From: JAFKFH01 sp017307375
GTDB taxonomy: Bacteria > Pseudomonadota > Alphaproteobacteria > Ferrovibrionales > Ferrovibrionaceae
Length of the DNA stretch: 64,000 bases
Direction: 5' to 3'
NCBI GenBank assembly: GCA_965229335.1
Contig: OZ245874.1
Coordinates: 4,526,001-4,590,000 of the forward strand
The position numbers and the translations under genes were made by a program. Under the pieces are notes generated by a model. The model searched no databases. It was not told the DNA's origin and was given only the letters and a program-made list of their open reading frames with translations. This document shows, in pieces, positions 34,647 through 42,548 of the stretch (positions are counted from its first letter, which is position 1; every line of letters starts with the position of its first letter).

Positions 34647-35294
34647 CTACTCGGCGTCGGGCTGCCGGTCGGGAGCCGCGTCGGCGAAGGCCGGCAGCTG
34701 GTTGCAGGCGTCGACGATCGAGACGACCGTCGGATAGCCGCCAAGGTCGCAGTCGAAGCGGCGGGCGTTGAACACCTGCGGCACCAGGCAGATATCGGCA
34801 AGCGTCGGCTGGTCGCCATGGCAGAACAGGCCGGTCGCCGGATTCTCGACCAGCAGCGCCTCGACCGCGGCGAGGCCGGCGGCAACCCAGTGGCGATACC
34901 AGCGCAGCTTGTCGGCCTCCGACAGGCCGAGATCCTTGGTCAGGTAGCTCAGGACCCGCAGATTGTTCAGCGGGTGGACGTCGCAGGCGATGGTCATCGC
35001 GATCGACCGCACCCGGCCGCGCCCGACCGGATCGGCTGGCAGCAGCGGCGGATTGGGCCTGACCTCGTCGAGATATTCGAGGATCGCCAGGCTCTGAGTC
35101 AGGATGGTTTCGCCGTGGACCAGGGTCGGAACCACGCCGAGGGGGTTGAGCTTGCGGTAATCGGGCCGGTGCTGCTGGCCGCCGTCGCGGGTCAGGTGGA
35201 TGAACGACTGTTCGTGTTCGATCCCCTTGAGCGCCAGCGTGATCCGCACCCGATAGGCGGCCGAGGAGCGGAAATACCCATAAAGCTGCATCAT
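34647..35294 (-). CDS. maiA: Maleylacetoacetate isomerase (copy 1)
   Basis: 215 residues, zeta-class glutathione transferase that isomerises maleylacetoacetate to fumarylacetoacetate in the homogentisate pathway. The glutathione-binding N-terminus reads LYGYFRSSAAYRVRITLALKG, with the family SSxxYRVRI motif. Further hallmarks are NPLGVVPTLVHG, TQSLAILEYLDE, IACDVHPLNNLRVLSYL and LADICLVPQVFNARRF. Two adjacent ATG codons (35294, 35291) could start it. It is separate from hppD-hmgA-fahA (about 9 kb away) and heads an operon with the hybrid kinase. A second copy is at 58114. Confidence 0.92.
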   Translation of the reverse strand: MMQLYGYFRSSAAYRVRITLALKGIEHEQSFIHLTRDGGQQHRPDYRKLNPLGVVPTLVHGETILTQSLAILEYLDEVRPNPPLLPADPVGRGRVRSIAMTIACDVHPLNNLRVLSYLTKDLGLSEADKLRWYRHWVAAGLAAVEALLVENPATGLFCHGDQPTLADICLVPQVFNARRFDCDLGGYPTVVSIVDACNQLPAFADAAPDRQPDAE

Positions 35295-35364
35295 CGTGCC
35301 GGCCTCCCGCCTCTACTTATACGCTTGTTCAACAGTGTGCCATCAAGGCCGCGGCTCGCCAAGA

Positions 35365-36933
35365 TCACCACTCGCCGTAAAACACCCCCGCCTGCTTATA
35401 GCGATGGGTGCCGGCGGCGACGTCGTCCAGGGTCTGGGTCGTCCGCCGCTTCAGGCCGGTGAACCAGTCGAGCAGCCGCTGGCGCAGCTCGGCCCGCACG
35501 GATTCGTGGCCGGGATCGCGCCCCAGATCGAAGAATTCGGCGGGGTCCGCGGCCAGGTCGAACAGTTGCGGCGGCAGGTCCTGCCAGTGCACATACTTCC
35601 ACCTCGCGGTCCGCACCATCCAGGCGCGGCAACGATCGGCCGGGCGCCCGAGGATCAGCCGGGCCTGGCGATAGGCGTAATCGAGTTCGGAGAACACCGC
35701 ATCGCGCCATGCGTCGTCGCCGCCCGGCCGGGTCAGCGTCAGCAGCGACCGCCCCTCGACGACGTGGCGCGCGGGATCGAGCGCCAGGGCGTCGAGCGCA
35801 GTGGGCACCACGTCGATCGCCTCGACGAAGGCGTCGGATGTGGTGCCGCGTGTCGCATCGGCCTGCGGCGCCGGATCATACAGGATGAACGGCACACGCT
35901 GGACGGTGTCGTGAAACTGTTCCTTCTCGCCAAGCCAATGATCGCCGAGATAGTCGCCGTGATCGGCGGTGAACACGATCAGCGTGTCCCGAAAGCGGCC
36001 GGACCGGTCCAGCGTCTCGAACAGCCGGCCGAGATGGGCATCGAGCTGGGCGATCAACCCCTGATAGGCCGGCCGCACCTTGTCGGACACTTCAGCACGC
36101 ATGAAGTTCGCGCATTCCTCCTGCTGGCGATAGGCGGCCAGCACCGGATGCTGATCTTCCAGCTCGGCCCCGTGGCGCTGCAGGGGCAGGCACTGATCCA
36201 GCGTATAGGCGCGGTGATAGGGCGCCGGCGCCATGTAGGGCCAGTGCGGCTTGACATAGGAGAGATGCAGGACCCAGGGGATATCGCCCTGCCGCTCGAT
36301 GAAGTCGATGGCACGGTCGGTCGTGTAGGCGGTTTCCGAATGCTCCTCCCGCACCCGCGCCGGCAGGTGGACATTGCGCATCTTCCAGCCGGAGACGACC
36401 TCGCCCTGCTCGTCGATCGCGGAGATGACGTAGTCGGTCCAGGGATCGGGGCTGTCGTAGCCATGGGCGCGCAACCAGGCGGCATAGGCGCCGTGGGTTT
36501 CGGCGTGATGGCCGTCATAGCGGTCGAACTCGTCGAACCCGCCGCGGCGCAGCAGGGTTTCGAGCTCGCTGTCGCCCTCCATCCGCAATCGGGCCAGACC
36601 GCGCTTGTCGACCATCACATGCGTCTTGCCCGCCAGCGTCAGGCCGAGGCCGGCGGCGCGCAGATGGTCGCCGAAAGTCAGCTCGCCGACCGGCAATGGC
36701 ACGCGGTTCCAGGTGGCGCCGTGACTGGAGACGTAGCGCCCGGTATAGAACGACATGCGCGACGGGCCGCAGACCCCGGACTGGACGAAGGCATTGGCAA
36801 AGCGCACGCCCCGGGCGGCCAGGGCATCGATGTTGGGGGTCTTCAGGTAAGGATGGCCGGCACAGCCGAGATGATCGGCACGCAACTGGTCGGCCATGAT
36901 GAACAAGACGTTGCGCGCACTGGCCTGACGCAT
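35365..36933 (-). CDS. Sulfatase / phosphonate monoester hydrolase family enzyme
   Basis: 522 residues of the alkaline-phosphatase superfamily. The formylglycine motif CGPSR is intact (Cys55 to Arg59, in QSGVCGPSRMSFYTGR), preceded by NVLFIMADQLRADHLG with a metal aspartate. A second metal site is FTADHGDYLGDH. No signal peptide is seen, so it is probably cytoplasmic. Many such enzymes cleave sulfate esters from sugars, but some are phosphonate or phosphate diesterases. It is the last gene of the sugar ABC-transporter operon, 58 bases after the second permease, which favours a sulfated sugar or glycoside as substrate. A formylglycine-generating enzyme is needed and is not in this window. Confidence 0.9.
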   Translation of the reverse strand: MRQASARNVLFIMADQLRADHLGCAGHPYLKTPNIDALAARGVRFANAFVQSGVCGPSRMSFYTGRYVSSHGATWNRVPLPVGELTFGDHLRAAGLGLTLAGKTHVMVDKRGLARLRMEGDSELETLLRRGGFDEFDRYDGHHAETHGAYAAWLRAHGYDSPDPWTDYVISAIDEQGEVVSGWKMRNVHLPARVREEHSETAYTTDRAIDFIERQGDIPWVLHLSYVKPHWPYMAPAPYHRAYTLDQCLPLQRHGAELEDQHPVLAAYRQQEECANFMRAEVSDKVRPAYQGLIAQLDAHLGRLFETLDRSGRFRDTLIVFTADHGDYLGDHWLGEKEQFHDTVQRVPFILYDPAPQADATRGTTSDAFVEAIDVVPTALDALALDPARHVVEGRSLLTLTRPGGDDAWRDAVFSELDYAYRQARLILGRPADRCRAWMVRTARWKYVHWQDLPPQLFDLAADPAEFFDLGRDPGHESVRAELRQRLLDWFTGLKRRTTQTLDDVAAGTHRYKQAGVFYGEW

Positions 36934-36950
36934 GGCTGACCTGCCCTCCC

Positions 36951-36974
36951 CCAGGCATCGAGTCGGATGCCCGG
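36951..36974 (-). other. Intercistronic hairpin before the sulfatase gene
   Basis: CCaGGCATC (36951-36959) pairs with GATGCCcGG (36966-36974) around a six-base loop, in the 58-base gap between permease and sulfatase. It may limit read-through or protect upstream mRNA. Confidence 0.4.
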
Positions 36975-36991
36975 AAGGAGACTAGCGCAGT

Positions 36992-37846
36992 TCAGCCCTT
37001 GGTGGCACCCGCCGTCAGCCCTGCGACGATGTGCTTTTGCGCGGCAAAGAACATGACGATCGCGGGCAGCACCGTCAGGGTGATGAACGCGAGCACGAGG
37101 TTCCAGTCGGTCGAGTATTCCCCCTGGTAGACCATGATGCCGAGCGGCCAGGGATAGAGCCCGTCGCGGTTCAGCATGATCAGCGGCACGAGATAGGCGT
37201 TCCAGGAATGGACGAAGACGATCACCGCCGTGGTCGCCAGGATCGGCCGCGACAGCGGCAGGGTCACGTACCAGAAGAACCGGACATAGCCGCAGCCATC
37301 GATCGTCGCCGCCTCGAACAGCTCGGCCGGCAACTGGCGAAAATAGTTGCGGAACAACAGCACGCTCATCGCCAGGCCGAAGGCGACCTGGGGCAGCACG
37401 ACGCCCCAGTAGCTGTCGAGCAGGCCCAGGTCGCGAACCCGGATGAACAGCGGCAGGATCGCGGTCGCCGCCGGAAACATCAGCCCGAGCAGCAGGTAGT
37501 TGAGCAGGAAGGTCGCCCCGAAGAACCTGACATGGACGAAGACGAACGCGGCCATCGCCGCGGCCGCCACCGTCAGGATCACGGTAAGGCCGGCGATGAT
37601 CAGCGAATTGCCCATCAGCTGCCAGTAGCGCGACGAGGCGAGGATGCCCCAGTAGTTCTCCCACTCCCACGCGGCGGGCAGGCCGAACGGGTTGACGCGC
37701 AATTCGCCGAGCGACTTGAAGCCGCCGAGCGCGGTGGCGACGAGCGGCACCAGCACGACGCCGGCGACGAGGAACAGGACGCCATAGCGCAGCACCGGGG
37801 CGATCGTCACCGGCGTCTCGTAGGGGCTGGGCGCGTCGTCAGTCAT
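36992..37846 (-). CDS. Carbohydrate ABC transporter permease (MalG/UgpE type)
   Basis: 284 residues with six predicted transmembrane helices; one half of the membrane channel of a CUT1-family sugar importer. The ATPase-contact loop reads ELFEAATIDGCGYVRFFWYVTLPLSRPIL, matching the EAA motif (EAAxIDGxxxxxxxxxIxLPLxxP). The start overlaps the end of the upstream permease by 8 bases, so both subunits are translationally coupled. The ATP-binding subunit is not encoded in the operon, so a shared ATPase from another locus must be used. Confidence 0.93.
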   Translation of the reverse strand: MTDDAPSPYETPVTIAPVLRYGVLFLVAGVVLVPLVATALGGFKSLGELRVNPFGLPAAWEWENYWGILASSRYWQLMGNSLIIAGLTVILTVAAAAMAAFVFVHVRFFGATFLLNYLLLGLMFPAATAILPLFIRVRDLGLLDSYWGVVLPQVAFGLAMSVLLFRNYFRQLPAELFEAATIDGCGYVRFFWYVTLPLSRPILATTAVIVFVHSWNAYLVPLIMLNRDGLYPWPLGIMVYQGEYSTDWNLVLAFITLTVLPAIVMFFAAQKHIVAGLTAGATKG

Positions 37847-38783
37847 GGCGCATCGCGACCCGCTTGTAGCCGAAGGCGAAGGCGACGCAGATCACGAACA
37901 GCACGACGCCGACGGCCGAGCCGAACCCGATGCGCATCCGGGTGACGCCGTAGCTGTAGAGGTAGGTCACCATCGTCTGTGTCGAATCCGACGGACCGCC
38001 CTTGGTCAGCGGCATGACCAGGTCGAACAGCTGGATCGATCCGAGGATGGCGAAGAAGACCGACAGCCTGATCGTCGGGCCGAGCAGCGGCACGGTGACC
38101 CGCGAAAAGATCTGCCAGCCGGTCGCGCCGTCCATATGGGCGGCTTCGTACAGGTTGCGGTCGATCTGCTGCAGCCCGGCGATGTAGAGCATCATGTGGA
38201 AGCCGAAATACTTCCAGACGATGACGCCGAGGATGGCATGGATCGCGAGATCCGGATCGGCCAGCAGATGCGGCGCCTCGACCCCGAACAGGCCCCAGAT
38301 CTGCGCGATCAGGCCGTAATCGCCGTCATAGACGAACCGCCAGATCAGTCCGGCCGCGACCTCGGCCAGGATATAGGGCATGAAAAAGATCAGCCGGAAC
38401 GTCGTCGCCCCGCGCACCCGGTCGGCCAGCAGCATGGCAAGCCCCAGGGCCAGCGGCAGCTGGACCAGCAGCGACACGGCGATGATCAGGCCATTGTTGA
38501 TCAGCGCGATCCGGAACGCCCGGTTGGCGAACAGGAGGTCGAAGTTGCGCCAGCCGACGAACTGCGTCGGACTGCCGAAACCGTTCCAGTTGTAGAACGA
38601 ATACCACGCCGCCTCGCCCATCGGCAGCGCCACGAACAGCGTGAACAGGAACAGGGCCGGCGGCAGGAACAGCAGGGCGACGCCGGCCTTCGGCCCGACC
38701 CGCCCCGTGACGAAACGCAGCCACGGCGGGGCCTGGAACGCCATGCGCCCCTGCCCCGCTGCCGGTCCGCTCGCGACCGTCAA
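37839..38783 (-). CDS. Sugar ABC transporter permease (MalF/UgpA type)
   Basis: 314 residues with six core transmembrane helices, partner of the MalG-type permease. The EAA loop is NLYEAAHMDGATGWQIFSRVTVPLLGPTI. The first helix is AGVALLFLPPALFLFTLFVALP. The TTG at 38783 overlaps the binding-protein stop (TTGA) and is taken as the start; ATG at 38744 with a GGGGCAGGGG stretch upstream is an equally fair choice and would give 301 residues. Together with the neighbours it forms an importer for an unidentified mono- or oligosaccharide. Confidence 0.9.
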   Translation of the reverse strand: MTVASGPAAGQGRMAFQAPPWLRFVTGRVGPKAGVALLFLPPALFLFTLFVALPMGEAAWYSFYNWNGFGSPTQFVGWRNFDLLFANRAFRIALINNGLIIAVSLLVQLPLALGLAMLLADRVRGATTFRLIFFMPYILAEVAAGLIWRFVYDGDYGLIAQIWGLFGVEAPHLLADPDLAIHAILGVIVWKYFGFHMMLYIAGLQQIDRNLYEAAHMDGATGWQIFSRVTVPLLGPTIRLSVFFAILGSIQLFDLVMPLTKGGPSDSTQTMVTYLYSYGVTRMRIGFGSAVGVVLFVICVAFAFGYKRVAMRHD

Positions 38784-40051
38784 TTGGCCAGGACCCAGGC
38801 CTGCTGCACCGCCTCGGCCGCCTCGGCCGGCTTCATCCTGCCGGCGGCGATGTCGGTCGACACGTCGTTGACGGTCGCCCCGACGGCCGGCCCGAGGGCC
38901 TGGTCATAGAAGATCTGGTGATACTTCGACCTGGCGACGTTCTGGGCGATCTGGCGCAGGAACGGATTGGCGATCGCGTCCTGCGTGCCGTTGACGACGG
39001 GGATATAGAAGCCCCGCTCGGCAGCGATGCGCTGGTTGGCCGCCTCCGAGAAGAAGCGCAGATAGCCGGCAGCGGCCTTGGGTGCGCCCTTGGTCACCAG
39101 CCAGCCGTTCAGTCCGCCCAGCGTGTCGCTGGGATCGCCCTTGCCGCCCGGCACTGTGGGGAAGGCGAACCAGCCGAGCTTGTCGTCGGGCAGGCCTTTC
39201 TTGTCGGCCGCGTTCACCCGCATCGAGTTCAGGACAAAATTGCCCTGCAGCACCATCGCCGCCTTGCCGTCGCCGAACTGACCGGAGGATTGCGGATAGG
39301 TCGTACCGAGGAAACCTGCCTGGAACGGTTTCAGATCGACCAGTTGCTGGAACACCGCGCCGGCCTGCACGAAGGTGTCATCGGCAAAGCCCTTGCCCTT
39401 GCCGGCAATCGCCGCGTCGAAGGCGGGCTTGCCGCCCAGCCGCACGGCCAGGTGGGTCCAGTAGAAATGCAGCGGCCATTTGTCGGCACCGCCGGCGGTG
39501 ATCGGGGTGATGCCCGCCGCCTGCAGCTTCTTCACCGCCGCCAGCAGGTCATCCCAGGCCTTGATGCCGTCGGCGTCGACACCGGCCTTGGCGAAAAGGT
39601 CGCGATTGTAGAAGAAGCCGACCTGCGAGGTGTGCATCGGCACGCCGTAGACCTTGCCGTCGATCGTGTAGGCCTGTACGGCCGCGGGGATGAACCGGCC
39701 GCGCCAGTCGGCATCCATCGCAGGCGTCAGATCCTCGATGACGCCCGCCTTGACCTGCTCGCGCAGCACGCCGCCGCCCCAGGAATAGATGATGTCGGGC
39801 TTGTCCGACGATTGCAGCAGCGTCGTCAGCTTCTTCTTGTAGGCCTCGTTCTCGAGATACTGCAGTTCGACTTTCGTCCCGGGATTTGCCGATTCGTAGG
39901 CGCGGGCGATGTCGTTCCAATAAGCGACGATCGTCGGGTTCTGCTCGACATGCAGCACGCGGACGGTGGTGGTCTGGGCGCCGGCGGCACCGGCCAGCAT
40001 CGCGGCAAGGAACGCGGCCGCGGGCAACGCCCGGCGGGTCAGGTGGGGCAT
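38780..40051 (-). CDS. Extracellular sugar-binding protein of an ABC transporter
   Basis: 423 residues, CUT1-family (solute-binding family 1) lipid-free periplasmic protein. The signal peptide is ALPAAAFLAAMLAGAAGAQT. Family landmarks are PGTKVELQYLENEAYKKKL, KPDIIYSWGGGVLREQVKAG, YGVPMHTSQVGFFYNRDLFAKAG and GKAAMVLQGNF. It is the first gene of the transporter-sulfatase operon, with AGGAGG 5-10 bases before the ATG. A promoter and operator-like repeat shared with the divergent ROK gene lie upstream. The ligand cannot be deduced from sequence; context suggests a sulfated or otherwise modified sugar. Confidence 0.92.
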   Translation of the reverse strand: MPHLTRRALPAAAFLAAMLAGAAGAQTTTVRVLHVEQNPTIVAYWNDIARAYESANPGTKVELQYLENEAYKKKLTTLLQSSDKPDIIYSWGGGVLREQVKAGVIEDLTPAMDADWRGRFIPAAVQAYTIDGKVYGVPMHTSQVGFFYNRDLFAKAGVDADGIKAWDDLLAAVKKLQAAGITPITAGGADKWPLHFYWTHLAVRLGGKPAFDAAIAGKGKGFADDTFVQAGAVFQQLVDLKPFQAGFLGTTYPQSSGQFGDGKAAMVLQGNFVLNSMRVNAADKKGLPDDKLGWFAFPTVPGGKGDPSDTLGGLNGWLVTKGAPKAAAGYLRFFSEAANQRIAAERGFYIPVVNGTQDAIANPFLRQIAQNVARSKYHQIFYDQALGPAVGATVNDVSTDIAAGRMKPAEAAEAVQQAWVLAN

Positions 40052-40086
40052 GGGGCCTCCTTGGTGTTTCCTCGGTTTATTTTTTT

Positions 40087-40105
40087 CGTTATGCGAATTA
40101 AATGA
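40087..40105 (+). promoter_or_regulatory. Candidate operator repeat A
   Basis: CGTTATGCGAATTAAATGA matches 13 of 19 positions of repeat B (40203-40221) in the same orientation. It covers the -10 and start region of the leftward transporter promoter. Such A/T-rich paired sites between divergent genes fit binding by the adjacent ROK regulator. Confidence 0.5.
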
Positions 40106-40131
40106 TCAAGCCCGACAGCCCGGCAAGTCAA
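40102..40131 (-). promoter_or_regulatory. Putative promoter of the transporter-sulfatase operon
   Basis: On the minus strand TTGACT (40131-40126), an 18-base spacer and GATCAT (40107-40102) form a -35/-10 pair (5/6 and 4/6 matches). The -10 overlaps operator repeat A. Confidence 0.45.
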
Positions 40132-40172
40132 GAGACAATCTGCAGCAGCCGATTTTTTGGTGGTTCCGCCCA

Positions 40173-40202
40173 TTGACAGCCGGACGATCCGGCAAATAAC
40201 TT
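40173..40202 (+). promoter_or_regulatory. Putative promoter of the ROK regulator gene
   Basis: TTGACA (40173-40178) with TAACTT (40197-40202) at an 18-base spacing. The -35 is perfect. Operator repeat B starts at the next base. Confidence 0.5.
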
Positions 40203-40221
40203 CGCTATCCGCATTAATTAG
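40203..40221 (+). promoter_or_regulatory. Candidate operator repeat B
   Basis: CGCTATCCGCATTAATTAG, similar to repeat A, placed at the expected transcription start of the ROK gene, which would give autorepression. The core GCATTAATTAGC is nearly palindromic. Confidence 0.5.
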
Positions 40222-40239
40222 CCGGGTCCGCGATATCAG

Positions 40240-41457
40240 ATGAAGACAGCCGATCCCGAACTGATGCGTGCGATCAACCGCTTCCACGTGATGGATGCGA
40301 TCCGCCGTTCGGGGCCGATCAGCCGGGTGGAAATCTGCGAACAGACCGAACTGAGCCCGACCACGGTCTCGGCGATCACCGCCGCCCTGCTGGACGACGG
40401 GCTGATCACGGCAAGCCCGGTGGCCCCGGCGGCCGACCAGCCTCGCGGCAGGCCCCGGGTGATGCTGAGCCTGAACCCGCAGGCAGCGGCGGTGTGCGGC
40501 GCCAAGCTCGCCCCCAACCAGATCACCATCGCGGTCACCAATTTCCAGGCCGACCTGCTGGCGGGGTTGAGCCTGCCGATCCGGGTCGATCGCCAGCCGG
40601 TGCCGGTCATCCTCGACATCGTCGAGGACGGCGTGCGCCGCTGCGTCGACGATGCCGGGCTGGCGCTCGCCGATCTCTCGGGGCTGTGCATCGGCCTGCC
40701 CGGCGTCATCGAGCGCGCGACCGGCATCTGCCGGCAGAGCCCGCTGTTCCGCGAGCGCGACCATGACTTCGGCGCCGACCTGCAGGCGCGGCTGCAACTG
40801 CCCGCGACGATCGATGCCGACGTCAATCTGATCACCCAGGCCGAACACTGGTTCGGCCATGGCCGCGGCCTGAATGATTTCCTGGTCGTCTCGGTCGAGC
40901 ATGTCATCGGGCTCGGCATCATCCATGGCGGCGAGCTGTTCCGCGGTGCCGGCGGGCTCAGCCCGGATCTCGGCGATCTCGTGGTCTGGCCTGGGGCTAC
41001 ACCCGGCCGGCTGTCGGCGACCGCCTCGACCACGGCGATCGCGGCAGCCGCGGCACAGCTCGTCGACGACGCCGCCCTGCGCGGCAGCCGCGGGCTGGAG
41101 CGCGCCGTTCAACTCGCCCGCGACGGCGGCGCCACTGCGCCGGTCTTCGCCCTGGCGGGCCAGGCCCTTGGCGTCGCCATCGCCAACCTGATCACGCTGT
41201 TCGCGCCACCGCGGGTGATCCTGACCGGATCGGGCCTGCAGGCCGGCGACCTGCTGCTCGGCCCGCTGCGCCAGGCCTTGCGCGACGCCCTGCCCGTCGC
41301 GCTCGCCGACGTGGCCGAGGTGGTGGTGCACGAAACCGACGATGCGCTGTGGGCACGCGGTGCCGCGGCGCTTTCGCTGCGCGATCTGTATGGCGCACCG
41401 TGGAACACCACGGGGCCGGTGAAGAAATCAAGAAATGGGGGAAGCGACGATGGATAG
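40240..41457 (+). CDS. ROK family transcriptional regulator
   Basis: 405 residues. An N-terminal winged helix (AINRFHVMDAIRRSGPISRVEICEQTELSPTTVSAITAALLDDGLI) precedes a sugar-kinase-like ROK domain (LSGLCIGLPGVIERATGI; LVVSVEHVIGLGIIHGGELFRGAGG). The Cys-rich zinc motif of most ROK proteins (CxCGxxGC) is absent: the segment after the glycine-rich loop reads LSPDLGDLVVWPGATPG without cysteines. It probably represses the divergent transporter-sulfatase operon and itself in response to a sugar. Its end overlaps the next gene by 8 bases, so it leads an operon with the oxidoreductase and ThuA-like genes. Confidence 0.92.
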   Translation: MKTADPELMRAINRFHVMDAIRRSGPISRVEICEQTELSPTTVSAITAALLDDGLITASPVAPAADQPRGRPRVMLSLNPQAAAVCGAKLAPNQITIAVTNFQADLLAGLSLPIRVDRQPVPVILDIVEDGVRRCVDDAGLALADLSGLCIGLPGVIERATGICRQSPLFRERDHDFGADLQARLQLPATIDADVNLITQAEHWFGHGRGLNDFLVVSVEHVIGLGIIHGGELFRGAGGLSPDLGDLVVWPGATPGRLSATASTTAIAAAAAQLVDDAALRGSRGLERAVQLARDGGATAPVFALAGQALGVAIANLITLFAPPRVILTGSGLQAGDLLLGPLRQALRDALPVALADVAEVVVHETDDALWARGAAALSLRDLYGAPWNTTGPVKKSRNGGSDDG

Positions 41458-42535
41458 GGTCGGCGTCGGCATCATCGGCTGCGGCAATATCAGCGAGGCC
41501 TATCTGAAAGCCGCGCGCGACTTCCCGATCCTCGACATCCGCGGCCTTGCCGATCTCAAACCCGAGGCGGCCGAGGCGCGCGCCAGCCAGTTCGGACTGC
41601 GCGCCCGCGCCATCGACGACCTGCTGGCCGATCCCGCGATCGACATCATCATCAACCTGACGATCCCGGCCGCCCATGTCGCCGTCGGACTGCAGGCGAT
41701 CGCGGCGGGCAAGCACGTCCATTCCGAAAAGCCGCTGGGCCTGCGCCTGGCGGAGGCGCGCCGGCTGCTCGACGCGGCGGCGGCGCGGGGCTTGCGCGTC
41801 GGCTGCGCGCCCGACACCTTCCTGGGCGGCGGGCACCAGGCCTGCCGCCGGCTGGTCGACGACGGCGCGATCGGACGGCCGGTGGCGGGCTCGGCCTTCT
41901 TCATGTGCCCCGGCCACGAACGCTGGCACCCGGCGCCCGCCTTCTACTATGCCGAAGGCGGCGGCCCGATGCTCGACATGGGCCCCTACTACATCACCGC
42001 GCTGGTCAACCTGATCGGCCCGGTGGCGCGGGTTTCGGGTTCGACGGCCCGGGCCCGGCCGGAACGGCTGATCACGTCGGAACCGCTGAAGGGCCAGACC
42101 ATCCCGGTCGCCGTCGCGACCCATGTCGCCGGCACGCTCGAATTCGCCTGCGGCGCCGTCGTCTCGATCGCGATGTCGTTCGACGTTCCACGGCATCGAC
42201 ACGCGCCGATCGAGCTCTACGGAACCGAGGCGAGCCTGATGGTACCCGATCCGAACCGCTTCGGCGGTACCGTCGAAATCGCCAGGGCCGGCCAGGACTG
42301 GGAGACGCAGCCGGTCGAGCACGGCTACGCCGAGGGCAACCACCGCATCATCGGCGCCGCCGACATGGCCCTGGCGATCCGTGAAAACCGGCCGCATCGC
42401 GCCTCGGGCGACCTGGCGCTGCATGTGCTCGAGGTGATGGAGGCCTTCCAGGTCTCGTCCGACGCAGGCCGCCACGTCACCATAGCCAGCCGGCCGGATC
42501 GGCCGGCGGCGATGCCCGTCGCCGGGTTCGCATGA
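41450..42535 (+). CDS. Gfo/Idh/MocA family NAD(P)-dependent oxidoreductase
   Basis: 361 residues with an N-terminal Rossmann motif (GVGIIGCGNISEAYLKA) and the family EKPLGL motif with the catalytic lysine (KHVHSEKPLGLRLAEA). GGPMLDMGPYYITAL is a typical substrate-domain stretch. It oxidises or reduces a sugar, inositol or sugar-acid; the substrate is unknown. ATG 41450 is preferred over 41435 because GGGGGAAG lies about 7 bases before it. It overlaps the ROK gene and is followed by the ThuA-like gene after 13 bases, so the three are co-expressed. Confidence 0.92.
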   Translation: MDRVGVGIIGCGNISEAYLKAARDFPILDIRGLADLKPEAAEARASQFGLRARAIDDLLADPAIDIIINLTIPAAHVAVGLQAIAAGKHVHSEKPLGLRLAEARRLLDAAAARGLRVGCAPDTFLGGGHQACRRLVDDGAIGRPVAGSAFFMCPGHERWHPAPAFYYAEGGGPMLDMGPYYITALVNLIGPVARVSGSTARARPERLITSEPLKGQTIPVAVATHVAGTLEFACGAVVSIAMSFDVPRHRHAPIELYGTEASLMVPDPNRFGGTVEIARAGQDWETQPVEHGYAEGNHRIIGAADMALAIRENRPHRASGDLALHVLEVMEAFQVSSDAGRHVTIASRPDRPAAMPVAGFA

Positions 42536-42548
42536 GGGAGGAAAGAAG

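Noticed and set aside
34640..34885. N-terminal extension of the hybrid kinase into maiA
   Set aside because: The extra codons are a frame shadow of maiA; GTG 34639 just after the maiA stop leads directly to the first membrane helix.
40074..40087. T-run as a terminator in the transporter/ROK gap
   Set aside because: No stem precedes it on either strand, and it lies within the leader of the transporter operon.
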